The notes under the pieces: generated by a model
The model's database searches: none
Told to the model about the DNA's origin: nothing
The model's input: only the letters and a program-made list of their open reading frames with translations
Assembly: GCA_020740775.1 (NCBI GenBank)
Contig: JAHEWK010000001.1
Coordinates: forward strand, 4,092,001 to 4,156,000
Direction: 5' to 3'
Source: Ilyonectria destructans
Taxonomy: Eukaryota > Ascomycota > Sordariomycetes > Hypocreales > Nectriaceae
DNA length: 64,000 bases
Translations under genes and position numbers: made by a program
Shown: positions 34,578 to 46,320 of the stretch, one piece after another
How the letters are laid out: the number at the start of each line of letters is the position of its first letter
How positions within the stretch are numbered: position 1 is the stretch's first letter

Positions 34578-35023
34578 TCTACCTAGCCTCTCATGCGCAG
34601 GAAGGGGGTTATCGGCATGAAAAATGACCGAAGGGACGGCATACCAGGCTGCCCCTCATAACGGGACCGCGACGAGATTCCCAGTCACTCCGAGAAACCA
34701 CAAGGCAGAATGCTAGACAACACTTGTCATGATAGTATCACCCGTTACAGCACTAGAGCACGTTAATCCACCGCCGAAGCCTGCCAACAGTCTGCCATGT
34801 GATGCATGAAAGGGCCGCATCACTTCTTGACATGAATATCTCTACGAAGGCGGAGTCGGAAAAGCCTCACACCACCGAAGGCGAGGCATGTGTCGACCAA
34901 CTCATGCAAGGCAACTGCCCACCTGGGCAGTGCCTCCACCGAAATAGAACTCGCCCAACACCGTAATGCGATGTATGTTGGTCCAAGTCTGTTCGTTACC
35001 GACAGCGTGGATGTAAGACATCC

Positions 35024-35058
35024 CAGCAAGGCAGCAAGGCAGCAAGGCAGCAAGGCAG
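35024..35058. repeat. 8-bp tandem repeat CAGCAAGG, four copies
   Basis: Four perfect head-to-tail copies plus a final CAG, in non-coding DNA. Confidence 0.92.
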
Positions 35059-37339
35059 GGAATTGGGAACTGGTTGTTGGCCCGGGGGTATGAGCGGGGG
35101 TAATTGGGGAGAGATGGCTCTTCTTGTTGTTAGTCCGTGTCGTGGATGATGGAAGTTGCTGGATACGAATCGGAGGGCCGTTCCGAGGAGGCGGTGAATA
35201 GAAACCCTTGGTTTCTCCTCTTCCAAACCGTCTCCGAGCCAGGAATCAGAGGAGTCCCGATAGGATTCCTGTACCCCTGTGGACCAATAACTCCCTTTGA
35301 TAAGGGACAGCCATTGAATCCCGCTGTCTGGCGACACCATGCTTGCAGTCGTTGGCTCGATGAGAATATCCCATGCACAACGATGCTTCCTCTGGGATTG
35401 AAGCGGGAGGATTCGTCGAGAAGGCGCCGTGCCATCCGAATCGGCATCAATAGACGCGCACTGAGAGAAAGACCAACGGCGCTAGGAAGCTACTTCTAAC
35501 AGGTTTGGTGGTAAGAGTGGTGGCCTGAGCTATGGTGGCCGGCGAAGCGTACATTGCATGGGCGGCTGCATTATTCCCACTGACCGATGCGCTTGCTTAA
35601 TGAAGAGGGTGTGATGGCTTTGAGAATGTTACCCATCAAGACTGGGGGGACAAGGTTGAGACAAAAAACCACTGACAGGGAGTGTCCGAGTGTGTTGGAC
35701 CGGAGATGAGAGGGCTAGCTCAAGGCCCAAGCCAGGGTGTTTTGACGAGCAATCCAGTGAGCCGGGACGGCAAGTTGGATCGCAATCAATTGCCTGTGTT
35801 GATAAATGTACTGCTTGTGTAATCACTGCCATGCGAGCGCCGAATGTCTACAGAAGCCCCCAACGTTACATTGCATCCTTTGCCCTATTTTAAGTATAAT
35901 CCGGTTGTAATGTTTTGATTGGAGTGACCTAAGGCGTATGTAGGTTGTACGTGAAGGCTTTTGCATACCACTGCGGCCATAGACACACGTACTTTGAACA
36001 CCCGATTAGGCTTAAACACCGGGGGGACACTTTGTCCACACAGGCAGAGGATCGTGATCCCCACGACTGGGAAGATTTTGATTGACATTAATACTGGTCT
36101 TGTAGCTCAGGCTGCTAGCAAGGGATATTGGACCCGAGAGGATGGAGCGATGGAGCAGTTAGTTCCGGGGAACAGGGAGGTTAGCCCGACCCAGGAGACA
36201 AGGACACCTCAACCAACATGTCAACCTTGACAATGTATCTCCATGGCACAGGCACTTGTGAGGGTCTGTGATGCAGTCAGCAAACGTTTACTCAAGACAA
36301 CCAACTCTCTTGGAGTATGCCTTGCCGCTAGCAATAGCAGCACGCACCAACAGCAGCGACATATGCAACCGCTGGCAGTAGCAGCGTAGCGGCAGCATCG
36401 GCGGCAGAGAGGGAGAATGCGCTTTGCTTGAGTGGGAATGGGAGGTTGGTCGGTCATGGGTCTAGATTGACGAGAGAATTTGGCGCAGCGCCGTCGATGC
36501 TCGTTGGTCCACGAGCGCCCGGAGGATTCAGCGTTGCCATCAACCAGGTTTGGGACGGCGCTTATTACGACAAGGATAGGCTTCGTCCACCAACCACGGG
36601 GCGATCAGAGGTTCCCATGCTAGTGGCTCCCAATCGCAGTAGTAATATCTGGATTGGATATGATGATACTGGCTCCTTCAGCAGGCGCGCGCTGCGAGTT
36701 GGCCTCCATCCCCTCCTCAATGCATACTATCGGTGCAGCTTGGTGGCTGGTTAGGAGAGGACATTGGATCCGGCCGTGGCCACCTTTCACGGGCTGCCTC
36801 GTGTGGCGCGCGCTCTCTGTTGCGGCAGGTGCATCTGCGGAGCTCGCAAGACTAGACGAGTCTGATCGTCGGACGTTGGCAGCCACAGCCCGGGGGCGGT
36901 CTCCGAGTGAGCCGCCGCGCTGCTAGGCGTGGAACAGTGTGGGACAACGTGGGACAGCATTGGACTGGATGGCGATGGCTTGTAGGAGGGCCGTCGTGGT
37001 TGGAGAGTGGATGGTGAGAGCAGGCGCGCGCGCACTGAGGCAGACCCGACCTGGCCGTGATGGGGTCGAGGTCTAATTTTGGGGACTTGGAGATGAACGA
37101 GGACCGGTTTCGAGAAGAGGTTGACGATGGGACAGAGTCGAGTAGATGGGGTTGTTTGTTGTTGCGAGGACGAGGTCAAACAAACGGGACCGAATTAAAA
37201 AAGTAGATAAAGTCGGCTGGGTGGCGCATCATGATGAAGAAGGAGCATCCCGAGTCCATCACGACAACCGAGTCCCTTCCTCAGTCGATACTATCCTGTT
37301 ACCGTTGATCGGAAACCCTCAGGATTCAAACCTACGTCA

Positions 37340-39138
37340 GGCAGTTACGAGCGTTGTTCTCTCCTGCCCTCTCCTTCTCCCACGTCATCTTCTCACCAAC
37401 GCCGAGCAACACCAGGCAGGCACTCACTCCACCCCATCTCTTTCACTCTCCCACTCCCAACCTGGTCATCCCGCATTTATTGTCGACGTTGTTCCGACTT
37501 GGCTTGCTGGGTCTTGTTCACGAGTCGTATTCTACCCCCCTCCACCACCAGGCAAACCGACCAACGCCTTTCCGAGTCTCGTCACCGTCGATTTTAATCG
37601 CCGACGCCAGACGCCCATCCTCGTGGGAATCGTCAAACTTCCATCGCCATTCGCTCGGCACTTCCGTCTCCTAGCCTGCGATCCCCCTCTAAACCAAACG
37701 GCCCAAACCCCTCCAAAAAGCCGAGAGAGACGCCCGACCTCGCAGCTCCCCAGGCGTCCACTGTCGAATCACATTCCTCGCCGACCACCTGGGCCAGAAA
37801 CCCGGCGCCAGTAAAGGCCCAAACAGCTCCCTGACAAGGAGAATCGACCAGGACCTCCAGGACAAGGGTGTTCGAGAATCCAAAAAGCAAAAAGCAAAAC
37901 GCAAAGGCCCAAACAGTCCTTCTGTACCCCTGCTCTGTTCCCTGCAGCGCTCCCTGCCCAGGCTCCCTGCTCCAGTGCTCAGTGCTCCTCGAGCGCTCTT
38001 GCTTCGGCGTGCCGCTTTAATCCACCATCACAAACGGACCCGCCCTGGCTCACCCAATCCGCGTCAACCAACCGACCGACTTACAACCACCACAACCACC
38101 AACCGGTCGTGCGTGTCAAGTCGACGACCAACGGGCCCCAACACACTTGCACAAGACAGCAGCACATTTCAAGCTCCGTCACAGTGCACATCCCGGCTCT
38201 GGCTCGCGTCAGTTCAGCTCAGAGTCTAATCCCCCGGAACCCCAGACCAACACGAGCGTCATCCGTCACCCGGCCTACTGGCGCGTCATCCACCCAACGA
38301 CTCGTCGTCCAAAACTGGCGGCGGTTGAAAATCCACGCAAAAGCGTGTGACAGAGCGAGTCAAGGCGAGCAAATCTGGAAGTGACAACGCCGGGCTCTGC
38401 ATCATCCGCCCTCTTGCTGGACCAACGCTGGACCACCCACATTGCTTGCACCTCGACATCCACACTTTCACACTTTCACACTCACACATCCGCAGACGCA
38501 GACGCACGCGGACTACCGCTACACGCCCCCCTTGCTCGCCTCTTGCAGTTGCCGCCCTGTGCCCTGTGCCTGTGCCCTGCTCGCGCCTGTCTGCTGCGTC
38601 TTCTGCTGCTGCAACTGCTGCAACCGCTGTTAAGCTACGGCGGTACCGTTGTGCTTCGCTGAGCCCTGGGCTGTTCTGCCGCACGCGCCCAGCTGGTCCA
38701 TCCCGCATATCCTCCCCTCCACCCAATCCACACTTACACACCCCTCCACGCCCTCTCCACCATCCACCATCCATCATCCGCCGTCCACACACCAACCCGC
38801 ACGCTGCCTCCTCCACACCCCTCCACACCCCCCCAGTCCTCCTGCTTCTCTCCGGCGCCAAATCTTCGTCGCAGCCCTTCCCTTATAATAGCCTGGTGCT
38901 GCCTTTTCCCTCCTGCCCCCGATCCTCCTTCTCTACCTCAGTCAGTCTGTCCGCTCGCTGCTCCTATCTGCCTGCGTCTCGTTGCCCATCACTTGGGTCT
39001 GACTGTTGGCTCTTACTACTTTCAATATAGCCTGTCGCCTTGCTTAGGTTGTCGGCTCAACTCGATTTGAGACTTCTCAACTCGACCTCCCACCACCAGT
39101 CTCCAATATCCCCCGCCCTCACGGCCACCTCCATCATC
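37340..39138 (+). promoter_or_regulatory. pyrimidine-rich leader/promoter of the 39139 gene
   Basis: About 1.8 kb with strong C/T bias on the plus strand, dense CCACC/CTCC runs and no coherent coding frame. Such tracts are typical of promoters and long 5' UTRs of regulated Sordariomycete genes. Several ATGs occur in it, so upstream ORFs are possible. The transcription start cannot be placed. Confidence 0.5.
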
Positions 39139-39837
39139 ATGGCTGGTACCAAGCCTAAGTTGGGGAAGCTCACCACCCCCGTTACCGCTACCTTCCCCTC
39201 CGAGATCACTTCTGCCATGACGGCAACGCCAATCTCTGCCATCTCCTTCAACTTCAAGCCTGACCCGGACTTCATCAAGACGCCTATCAGCCCGCCTCTG
39301 GCTTACACCGACTTCCTCTCCAAGGCCATGTCTCTCAACTCCCCGGCCATGGGTTCCGGCCAGACCACCCCCGACTCCCTCCCGGACACCGCTAGCAGCA
39401 AGCAATCGGACTGCTCGTGCAAGTGCGAGAGCTCCTCACCCACCTCAACCACCAGCACCAGTTCAAAGGTCTCTTTCAACATGTCTCCCCCGGCCACGGC
39501 TCCGGTCGTGCCTCCGAGCCCTTTCCCGACCTCTGCTCCCATGTCGGCACCGCCAACTGGGGCCGCCGGCTTCCCCAGCCTCAAGCTACCTCCCAGCCCG
39601 GCTGTCTCCCATATGGACTCTCCCCTCAGCGCCACCACTGCTCGGTCACCCTTTAGTGCCCGACCCGTCCATTCAGTATTTGACTGGGATGCTGCCCTCA
39701 AGGCTCGCTTCGCCGAGAAGAAGCAGAAGTCCTCACGGACCAGCGTACGACACATCCGAGAGGTGGTAACGAGGACTGTTACCTACACCCCTCGGATGGC
39801 TCCTGCCCCCAAGGGTAAGAGGCGGAAGATTGAATGA
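39139..39837 (+). CDS. Unrecognised Ser/Pro/Thr-rich protein with basic nuclear tail
   Basis: 232 aa, single exon; the frame opens upstream to 39040 only by TTG. Not recognised. The N-terminal half is disordered and Ser/Thr/Pro-rich, with TPISPPLAYTDFLSKAMSL (48-66) as the one hydrophobic motif-like island, then CSCKCESSSP (92-101). The middle has many SP/TP dipeptides (possible MAPK/CDK sites). The C-terminal third is basic: VFDWDAALKARFAEKKQK (180-197), an Arg/Thr/Val stretch, and PKGKRRKIE at the end, a plausible NLS. Codon use looks normal (third-position C), which supports real coding. Its very long leader suggests a tightly regulated, perhaps developmental, nuclear protein, by inference. 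A transcription co-regulator is one possibility, but no domain is visible. Confidence 0.8.
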   Translation: MAGTKPKLGKLTTPVTATFPSEITSAMTATPISAISFNFKPDPDFIKTPISPPLAYTDFLSKAMSLNSPAMGSGQTTPDSLPDTASSKQSDCSCKCESSSPTSTTSTSSKVSFNMSPPATAPVVPPSPFPTSAPMSAPPTGAAGFPSLKLPPSPAVSHMDSPLSATTARSPFSARPVHSVFDWDAALKARFAEKKQKSSRTSVRHIREVVTRTVTYTPRMAPAPKGKRRKIE

Positions 39838-42460
39838 GCACGACGACCAATGTCTCAGACGACGCACATTCCCCACAGAGGTTAACAAACCATTCATCTC
39901 CAACTCAACACACATTTGACGATCCCTCCACAACTCACCACGTTCCTTTTGTTCACAACACTAGTCCGGAATGGACACGCCAAAAGCAGAGGAGGAAGGA
40001 AGAAAGCGAGACGATGAAACGTGACTCCAGCACTAATACGCACTGGAGGCGAGCATACGACGTCACGGCTCATGTCACATTTGGGCGGCACACGACTCAA
40101 GTCCAGCATTACATCCACATCCTTAGCGCCAATCATGGAAGGCCCTCTGCTTTACTGCGAAGATTTTTTACTATCTCATTTTATCTATCATGAAGACGGG
40201 GAACAGGAAACGGGACAGGTTTTTTGAACTTCTAGGGAGGTATGACTGGAGGAGTTCTACGGCGTTTATAATGTCTTTTTCCACCTTGGACTGACCGTTC
40301 CATGGGTGGACGGTGCACGACAAGGTTTGATACCAAGAAGAGCGGAAGGGCGGTCGGGAATACGATCGCAATGGGAGATCAGCCTCAGGATCATGACCGG
40401 GACGGGTCAAGAGATATGAGGAGCAGGAAGCGTGGATGAGGGACGAAGCGAATCGGTGGCCCGTGTCTCGGGCACGATATTAGCTAGCGGTAACGTGTTT
40501 ATTCGCAACCCAACAAGCCATGGGCTGTTTTCTCGTGTGTCTCGCTTGTCTTGTCCGTGACGAACGTATGTCCGACACTCTGCCTGTTGCGGGGCCATCA
40601 AAGGTTGTCTTGTGCATGATACGGAGTCATGCAGCGAGAGCGGTCGCGCGTCCAGCCCCCCTCTTTGTTTTTCTCGTCGCGAAGAGGCGTCGAAAAAGAC
40701 GTGCATGTTTGTTTTTGCAGATCTGTCATGGCCGTAAAAATGGGCCGCCGGGTGGCCACGCATCGCGAATCTGGGATGCAGCAAACACACCAGTGTCGCC
40801 GCCCCTCCATCCGCTCTGCCCTCCACTATGCTCCCCCTCACGATTTCCAAATATATCCCCTGTCCCTTGCAGGCGTGGGCGGGTTGTGCGAATGACTTAC
40901 AGGGCCCTTGCGAACGCCTCTCCCTTCCGTTTGGCTGTTTGGAGGGGGTGGTTGCCACTCTGGGTTGCGAGTTGAGCATTCAGGAGGGTCGGGGTGTCAC
41001 TCACGGCCAGTCTGCGTCTTGGAGAGACATCACACACGGGCTAGTCGATCAACGGGAGAGATGTTTGCGTGCCATGGCGATCCTGGGCGGGAGGAGGGGC
41101 CTCGGCCGGGCGTCACTTGGACAATGCAATGGGACAGGTCCACAAGGTCGGATTTTGGGCCGCCGCTGGGAGTTGGAGCCCGCTGCAGGTTCGTTCCCCG
41201 CGACAACCTGGAAGCTGGGCTTGTGAGTCCCTCTACGTCTCTCTGGACGACTCTGGAGCCGACGTCACTCCCTTCAGGTGCGTAAAAGCGGCGCGAGCAC
41301 CTCCGTCGACGACTGCGCGACCCAGCACCCTGGTCCAGCTCGGGGACACTAAGCGCCGGGCCTGGACCGACGCACCAGGATCGCGACGGGATTGGGCGGC
41401 GCCGTCAAGCCTGTCACCCACCGGCACGGGCCCGCGGATGTGATTGGCGGCGTGCTAAGCGCCCGGCTGTGGGCAAGATTGACTGAGAGAGGCGGCATGC
41501 AGAAGCGTCGTTTCTCGTTGTCGACTGCGCCCTGGCCCTGTGTTGCTGCTGCTGCTGCAAGTTGCTGGTCCGTCCCTCTCGCTCCCTCCCTCCATTGAGT
41601 TGTCCGCTAGACTGCTACCCAGCTACTGCGAGGGATGCAGGGCGCTAGACGACGGCGTGAAATTGGTCGAGCCCACTCTGGTTGACTCGGCGGCGAGAGC
41701 GACGTTGGACGAGGGACGCACGCTGCTCTGCGTCTAAGGATAGCCATGGAGCATGTGGATGTGGATGTGGATGTGCCCAAGGTGCTCCCTCCACGACCTC
41801 TGCTGACACTCGATTGATCGTCCGCCACCAGTTGTTTCCTCAACTCTTTTCCCGAATAACACACCCCGTCCTATTGTTGCAAGCGCGGGAGTGTGGGCAA
41901 GTGATCCGAAGGCCCAATCCCAACGACACTAAAAGTCGACTCGCCCGAGCTCCGGCATGCGATCACCAGCTACTCGTCCAACCCGCAGAGCGCCAGTGAC
42001 GAGACGTACATGGTGATGTGATGGCCCTGCGCGTCACACCGTCTCCAACGGCCGCGTCCCATTGGCTCTCCTCGTCAAACCCCCCCGAGCAAGCGTCTCG
42101 CCCCATCTGAAACGGGGGCCTGAGGATGAGCGAGATTGAAACGGGTTTCAACCCGCTGTCTTGACCCATCCTGCTGGGTGGAACATTGCTATGGAACATT
42201 TCCAGGGGGTTTCGACGATTGCTAAATTTGGACCTTGCCGCCACCGTTGAACTACTCCAACCGACTTGGGGGCCTTCACATCGCTTCGTATCTATATATA
42301 TCTTGTTGTTGTTTTTGGAGGTGGCTTGCGATATTGCCACGCGGGACTGCTTGCTTCTCACCGAGGTGGAAACCTAATTTCCCATTCGCCTGTTGCCTCT
42401 CTATGCAAAGCAAGTTGGCCGAGAGAACTTCGAGTCAATGGTAATTGCTGTGGGTGGTAA
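39838..42460. other. 2.6 kb convergent intergenic region
   Basis: Between the stops of the 39139 gene and FAN1. It holds 3' UTRs, an ATGTGG hexanucleotide repeat (41753-41775) and a CTG/TGC-rich tract near 41540. Open frames here overlap each other in several frames and look non-coding. Confidence 0.5.
41753..41775. repeat. ATGTGG hexanucleotide repeat, 3.8 copies
   Basis: Perfect short tandem repeat in the intergenic DNA. Confidence 0.9.
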
Positions 42461-45075
42461 TCAATCCACCTCCCTCACCTCCTCCGCCACTGCGTTGCAT
42501 AGCGCGACCTTGACCCCTGCCCCCGTGAGAACATGGATCCAAAGCCGCTGGGTGTCGCTCAATCGGTCGTTCGCGCTCTTCACCTCCGAGAACATGACTT
42601 CCCCCTTGGCCTTGCCAGGATCCCCAGACGTATTCCCTGTGTCGTTTCCAGTGCGCCAGAGAATCAGGTCTGGGATGCCACCACCCCGTTGCCTGTACTC
42701 CTGTGCCATCACTTTGCATACGGCTGCCAGGGCGCTTCCCTCAAAGCATCCCACCAGCTCAACCAAGTCCTCGACGTCAAAGTCCCAATTCAGTCCCGCT
42801 ACGCTGGTCCTGTGCTCGTTCTCCCTGTCCCAGACTTCACGCACCAAGCGCCCACCCTCCCCATTGGCAATCTCAACTAGCCGGTGGTTGACTTCTGAGG
42901 CACGGGCAGGGAAGAATGCGTCGGTATGTAAGTCCAGAGGGCAAGTCTGATATGCCGTTTGGAAAACATTCGGGATGTACAGAAAGAGAATGTCGTAGAA
43001 GAGGTACGCAAAGAGGGTGCGGATTATTCCACCCTCAGAGTGATACCCTTTCCAACCCTCAGATCGATAGTGACTTAGACACATTTCTTCCACACTGCAC
43101 TCTGCATTTGTGTCTACTGATTCAAGCCATATGGTCTTGGTTGAAGCTTGACGGCCAGCCTTGGCTGGCACTTCCCGTTTTAGTTGGATCCCCTTGACGA
43201 AATGTTCCGCGGGCTTTTGTAGCCCGACATGGCCAAAGTCATGCTGTAAGCGACGCGGGATGCGGAGTTTCTTCTCCAACTTCACAAGGCGTTTTTGAAG
43301 ATCATAATGGAAGATGAGGTGGCAGTTGGGGTCCTGGAGGCCGGCCTCACAGGTGGCCACCGCAATTCTTTTCCAATGTTTCTTTTGTTGTTCCAAGTCC
43401 GTCGAGATAGGTTTCGTGTCTAGTGTGGGCATATAATGCTCTTCTAAAAGAGCCTTTCGCTGATACCAGCCGCCTCGTCTAGCCATCTGGAACAGGCGTT
43501 GGTCAAGAAGCTCAGTGAGCAACTCCTGTTCTTTGAGGTGTTCCTTGAGCCTTCCAAATACATGGGCGGCCTTGTGCACAATCCTCGTGTATGAATGGCC
43601 AGGAGTAAACCTCCTCAGATAGGCGCCTTCACCCATCTCATACACGACTTGTTCTTTGCGACTCTCTTCCTTGACCAAAGCTTTCCATCGAGGATACAAC
43701 TTTTCAAAGGTGCTGATAATCTTCCTGAAACCCTCTTCGCCAGGCGGTCCATTGAACTCCATAATGCGATCAACTTCCGCTTCAAGTCGTATTGCGGTTT
43801 CATATTCCAGCAAGTGCATCCGGGATGCAAATATTGTCGAGGTTCGGCAAACAATGTACTCGGGAAAGTGTCGGCGGGCCATTTTAGCAAGGATGATGGT
43901 AGTGAGGGACTTCTCTGTCCATTCTGTCGATCTGTAAAGGACCAAATGAACACGCTCGAAGAGTGTGAATGCTCCAGGGGACAACCGGATACATGGGCCA
44001 ATAATCGTAAGCGTCTTGTTTAAGAAATATTGCTTCCGGTTCCAATCATCTCCTTGAGGGGTTCCGCTGACTCTCGGCTTCAAGTCTTCCCGATCTTCCG
44101 AGGAGGGCGAGTCACGGCTGTTGTGTCGACTGAGCCCGAGGGCCATCAATCCTGTCTGTTGGCGACTCATCCGGGTAAGTGATTTGATGAGCTCTGGCTT
44201 GTTCCGGCCCTGGAATTTGGCTTCTTTCCCCAAAGCTTTCAATTCATCCAGGCTCAGAAGCGAGGCTGCTTCTTCAAGGGAATTGATGTGATCTTCTGAT
44301 GCATCGGCAAATGTGAAGCTCTCTCCTAGGTTGAATTGCTCCAGGTCAATTCCCTCAAGTGGACTTGAGGCGGGTGCAGTAGAGCAGCAAGGGAGTGTCT
44401 GGCATTTTTGAAGTGTTTCAACTGCGGCATCGATGTTCGAAATGTCGTTGTGGTAGCCGAGACGACTGCGTCGGTGCCACGACGCTGTCTTTCTCAGAAA
44501 CAACCGAACATATCTGATCGTGGTAAGCGGGATGGCAGCATATTCCAGCAACAAAGAACCTACAGATACTGCGCTTCATAGTCTAGTTCTTTCCATTGAC
44601 GGAAGACATCCATTTCTTTTTCATCAAACAAATGCGACTCCTCATCTAACACAGTATCCAAAGCAAGATTGAAAGCGTCCACATATATGGAGCTTTTGCC
44701 TTTGACCCAGAGCGGTTGGGTTTTCACAGATGTCCCATCGTTGTCTGCAGCACTCATTTGCGATGACTTCATCGCCTCGTACTCTTCGATAGCTTCCTTG
44801 TCGACTTGAGTGGGCGGCAGCGCACTCTCAAACTCCGTCATCTGATGTCTGCCATATTGTTCCTGATCATCGGAGCAGCCTTCGTCTGCAACCTTTGGTT
44901 CATAGTCTTTTTCTGGGGAAGAAGAGTCTGTTTGATCGGATTCAAGGTCTCTGACTTCCTTTCGTTTGACTCGCTTTGACGGTCTCTCTGTGTCTGGCCC
45001 AGCCGGTGGGCTGGCTCGAGTATTATTGCCAAGTTCGCTCTTTGGTTTCGAGAGCCTCGTTACGAATGCATCCAT
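42461..45075 (-). CDS. FAN1: FAN1-type structure-specific nuclease (VRR-NUC)
   Basis: 5'-flap endo/exonuclease used in interstrand-crosslink repair. Exons 45075-44564 and 44513-42461 (854 aa) with a 50-nt intron; the longer upstream frame begins at TTG, and the first ATG gives MDAFVTRLSKPK. A disordered N-terminus with an NLS (SKRVKRKE) is followed by a SAP-like DNA-binding helix pair (LLSLDELKALGKEAKFQGRNKPELIKSL), a TPR-like helical middle and a C-terminal VRR-NUC domain with PD (785-786) and SEVK (E814, K816) followed by SANDRLSDTQ. Catalytic residues are present. No UBZ finger is visible, which fits fungal FAN1 proteins. It shares a 258-bp bidirectional promoter with SDC1. Confidence 0.93.
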
Positions 45076-45333
45076 GCTTCCAATGAAGTCATTGGTCGAC
45101 TCAGAGAAGAGAATGGTGTTCTTTTTTCGCACTGCTGATTCTATTGATGAGGGGGACGCGAAGAAGCCAGGCAGACACGTTACTGGGCGAGCCAATCTAA
45201 CGCGAAAACACGTGCCTGGTTTCTGTCTCGAGCTGCTGCCCCGACAATCTACCGGCGCGATTCGACCCTGACCATGAGCATCATCTCGCTCCGTCCTGTC
45301 TGCCCAGAATCCTTGCAATTGCCAATTGAGTAA
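45076..45333. promoter_or_regulatory. bidirectional promoter FAN1 / SDC1
   Basis: 258 bp between two divergent ATGs. It contains a CACGTG core near 45211. This compact promoter links a repair nuclease and a chromatin subunit. Confidence 0.6.
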
Positions 45334-46018
45334 ATGGACACTAACAAAATGGCGGAAGAATCACCCAAGCCCTACCCGGCGGTTGACGTTCCACAAGTCA
45401 CCGCCTCGTTTGAATCCGCTGCGAACACCCTCCCGGCGCATCCTGCACAAAGAGACACCCCGCAGAGGGACGTGGTGATGTCTGATGCCATGATGGACCA
45501 GCCTGCGGTATGTGTTTGTTCTTCTGTTTAAGGCAGCTTGCCTGAAAGACTATGCATGCAATTGAATTTCTCGCCGACATCGCCGACTCCGCCTTTGCAA
45601 CCTCCTCCAACACCGCCCGCCCCGTCCACACACGCCCATATACCCAACATCATCGAGACAGCATCGCTAACAGGAAATGAAGTCCTCACCCGCGCCGGCC
45701 GCTTACGCCCCGAGTCCTCTCCCTGCGCGAACTGGAACTCCGGCGCAAGGATCAAGAGCTGCATCAGCACACCCCGATCCCGGCTTCTCGATGCCAGCTG
45801 AAGCTCCCCCACACGGCGATTCGACCCGAAGATATCTGAATACGAACGTTACGGGAGTCTTACTCGAAGGCATGAAGCAGTTGGCGAAGGACAAGTATGA
45901 ATTCACCAGGTTGACTTCGAGCAACACCTACTAACGAAATGATAGACCCAACGACCCACTCCGAGTCCTTGGAGAATATCTCATGCAAAAGTCGAAAGAA
46001 CTGGAAGTGACTGGCTAG
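45334..46018 (+). CDS. SDC1: COMPASS subunit Sdc1 / DPY-30
   Basis: Small subunit of the Set1/COMPASS histone H3K4 methyltransferase complex. It dimerises through the DPY-30 helix bundle and binds Bre2. Exons 45334-45507, 45674-45894 and 45946-46018 give 155 aa. The N-terminal ~105 residues are Pro/Ala/Ser-rich and disordered. The DPY-30 motif is at about 109-150 (RRYLNTNVTGVLLEGMKQLA, then KPNDPLRVLGEYLMQKSKEL), interrupted by the last intron between KD and KPND. The second intron acceptor (AACAG at 45673) was chosen for frame; the exact exon 2 start is slightly uncertain. Convergent with the S13 gene. Confidence 0.92.
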
Positions 46019-46320
46019 AAGTAATGAGTTGTATTATCACTAGCGCTGGATATTACATTGGGCGGGAGAGATTAAGCATAAAGGGCGTTCCGGATATTAG
46101 AAACATTGATCAATCGGTCAGGGGTGTGGTATTGCCATCACAGCTCAGTGGTCGGAATTGCTTTCTATTTGAGCAGTCGACTACACTGCGGTCCTCCCAG
46201 ACAGGGTGCATAAGCATCATGGCTCTAAATGCAAGTTTTCCATAATTTGTCCCCAACTCCTCCATGACCCCCGGGAAACCATCACCTTCACCAGTAGCGT
46301 CCAGCCGTGGATTGATTCGC
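46019..46320. other. convergent intergenic, SDC1 and RPS13 3' flanks
   Basis: 302 bp between two stops. 3' UTRs only; nothing else was seen. Confidence 0.6.

Larger units (their letters stand above)
25507..39138. other. 13.6 kb divergent region without a convincing gene
   Basis: This lies between the start codons of HAP2 (minus) and the 39139 gene (plus). It is mostly GC-rich, with simple tandem repeats and long strand-biased tracts: purine-rich on plus to about 28.8 kb, CT-rich at 28.9-29.5, 32.2-32.7 and 37.3-39.1 kb. Most open frames are compositional shadows. The exception worth noting is a 197-codon frame at 33601-34194 inside an AT-richer patch. No tRNA or rRNA was seen. It probably contains long 5' leaders and promoters, and perhaps non-coding RNAs. 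Confidence 0.6.

Noticed and set aside
37146..39030. Plus-strand frames of 222 and 227 codons before the 39139 gene
   Set aside because: They are pyrimidine-rich leader DNA giving Pro/Ser/His/Leu strings in several frames at once, with no ATG context or domain.
2770..45318. Longer N-termini for LAG1, the receptor, MTQ2, FAN1 and the 39139 protein
   Set aside because: The extended frames begin at TTG codons (2770, 5442, 17713, 45318, 39040), which are not credible starts here. The first ATG was used.
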